From Gammaproteobacteria bacterium (GTDB taxonomy: Bacteria > Pseudomonadota > Gammaproteobacteria > Steroidobacterales > Steroidobacteraceae), in the NCBI GenBank assembly GCA_028293775.1, contig JAQGOD010000196.1, positions 1 to 5,501 of the forward strand: DNA of 5,501 nucleotides, read 5' to 3'. The translations under genes were made by a program, and so were the position numbers. Positions 5,329 through 5,501 of this stretch are shown piece after piece. How positions within the stretch are numbered: position 1 is the stretch's first letter; each line of letters opens with the position of its first letter. The notes below the pieces were generated by a model. The model was given only the letters and a program-made list of their open reading frames with translations. It did no database searches and was not told the origin of the DNA.

Positions 5329-5501
5329 ATGGATTCAAGCGCGGAGCCCACGGATACCATTGCCGCGGCGGCCGCGGGCGACGTGGCGGCCTTTGAACAC
5401 CTGTATCGGCAGTTCTCGCCGCGGGTTTATGGATTGTGCTTGCGTCTCACGGGGCAGCGGGAGGCAGCGGAGGACTGCACGCAAGAATCGTTTGTCGCGG
5501 C
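5329..5501 (+). CDS. RNA polymerase ECF-type sigma factor, N-terminal part (cut by window edge)
   Basis: The visible 57 residues are the start of sigma region 2 of an extracytoplasmic-function sigma-70 factor. They show AAAGDVAAFEHLYRQF near 14-29, VYGLCLRLTG at 33-42 and the region 2.2 core AAEDCTQESFV at 46-56, corresponding to the DAEDLxQExF consensus that contacts core RNA polymerase. The rest of region 2 and region 4 lie beyond the right edge. It resembles RpoE-like factors more than FecI-type iron sigma factors. Such genes are usually followed by a membrane anti-sigma gene. The start is uncertain: ATG at 5329 has only a weak GAG 8 nt upstream, whereas an in-frame ATG at 5299 has GGGG almost touching it. 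I prefer 5329 because it gives the usual length before the AFEHLYR helix. Confidence 0.88.
   Translation, partial: MDSSAEPTDTIAAAAAGDVAAFEHLYRQFSPRVYGLCLRLTGQREAAEDCTQESFVA

Noticed and set aside
5329..5501. FecI-type iron-starvation sigma factor, suggested by the nearby Fur-like motif
   Set aside because: The visible residues match general RpoE-like ECF factors (AFEHLYR, RLTG, AAEDCTQESF) and lack the FecI-type N-terminal pattern. Only 57 residues are visible, so a subgroup cannot be assigned.

Overview
The window comes from a moderately GC-rich Gram-negative bacterium, most likely a proteobacterium. An AsmA-family inner-membrane protein, a Tat-exported FAD oxidoreductase, a secreted M20 carboxypeptidase and an ECF sigma factor together point to a diderm. 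The Shine-Dalgarno sites are strong: three genes have GGAG or AGGAG exactly 6 nt before ATG. A soil-type gammaproteobacterium (Xanthomonadales, Nevskiales or Steroidobacter-like) is my guess, but the sequence alone does not settle the taxon. I see no tRNA, rRNA, CRISPR array, insertion sequence, phage gene or origin.

Layout. Bases 1-129 hold no gene I can support. A small minus-strand gene (130-375) encodes what looks like the second half of a ferritin or bacterioferritin four-helix bundle. Next, also on the minus strand, is a 686-residue AsmA-family protein (510-2570), and then a 415-residue periplasmic M20 metallopeptidase of the carboxypeptidase G2 (glutamate carboxypeptidase) type (2683-3930). 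A 135-bp divergent promoter region (3931-4065) separates the peptidase from a plus-strand gene (4066-5250) for a Tat-exported FAD oxidoreductase of the D-amino-acid oxidase (DAO) family. After 78 bp, an ECF sigma factor begins (5329) and runs off the right edge.

How the genes may work together. The divergent pair is the functional centre. The peptidase should release C-terminal glutamate (or a related amino acid) from an N-acylated or peptide conjugate in the periplasm, and the DAO-type enzyme should oxidise an amino acid or amine in the same compartment. A shared pathway is inference from position, family and predicted export. The AsmA protein would act in envelope lipid or outer-membrane homeostasis. 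The ECF sigma factor opens a separate transcription unit, probably with an anti-sigma gene beyond the window.

Most notable observation: the oxidoreductase has the order of the DAO fold rearranged. The strand and loop that form the C-terminal end of ordinary DAOs (Arg-Pro substrate motif, then HNYGHGG cofactor motif) lie in front of the GxGxxG Rossmann motif. The protein ends where an ordinary DAO would start that segment, which is the signature of a circular permutation. Secondary points are the half-ferritin with one metal ligand apparently replaced, and a near-identical motif of about 18 bp upstream of both the half-ferritin and the sigma factor.
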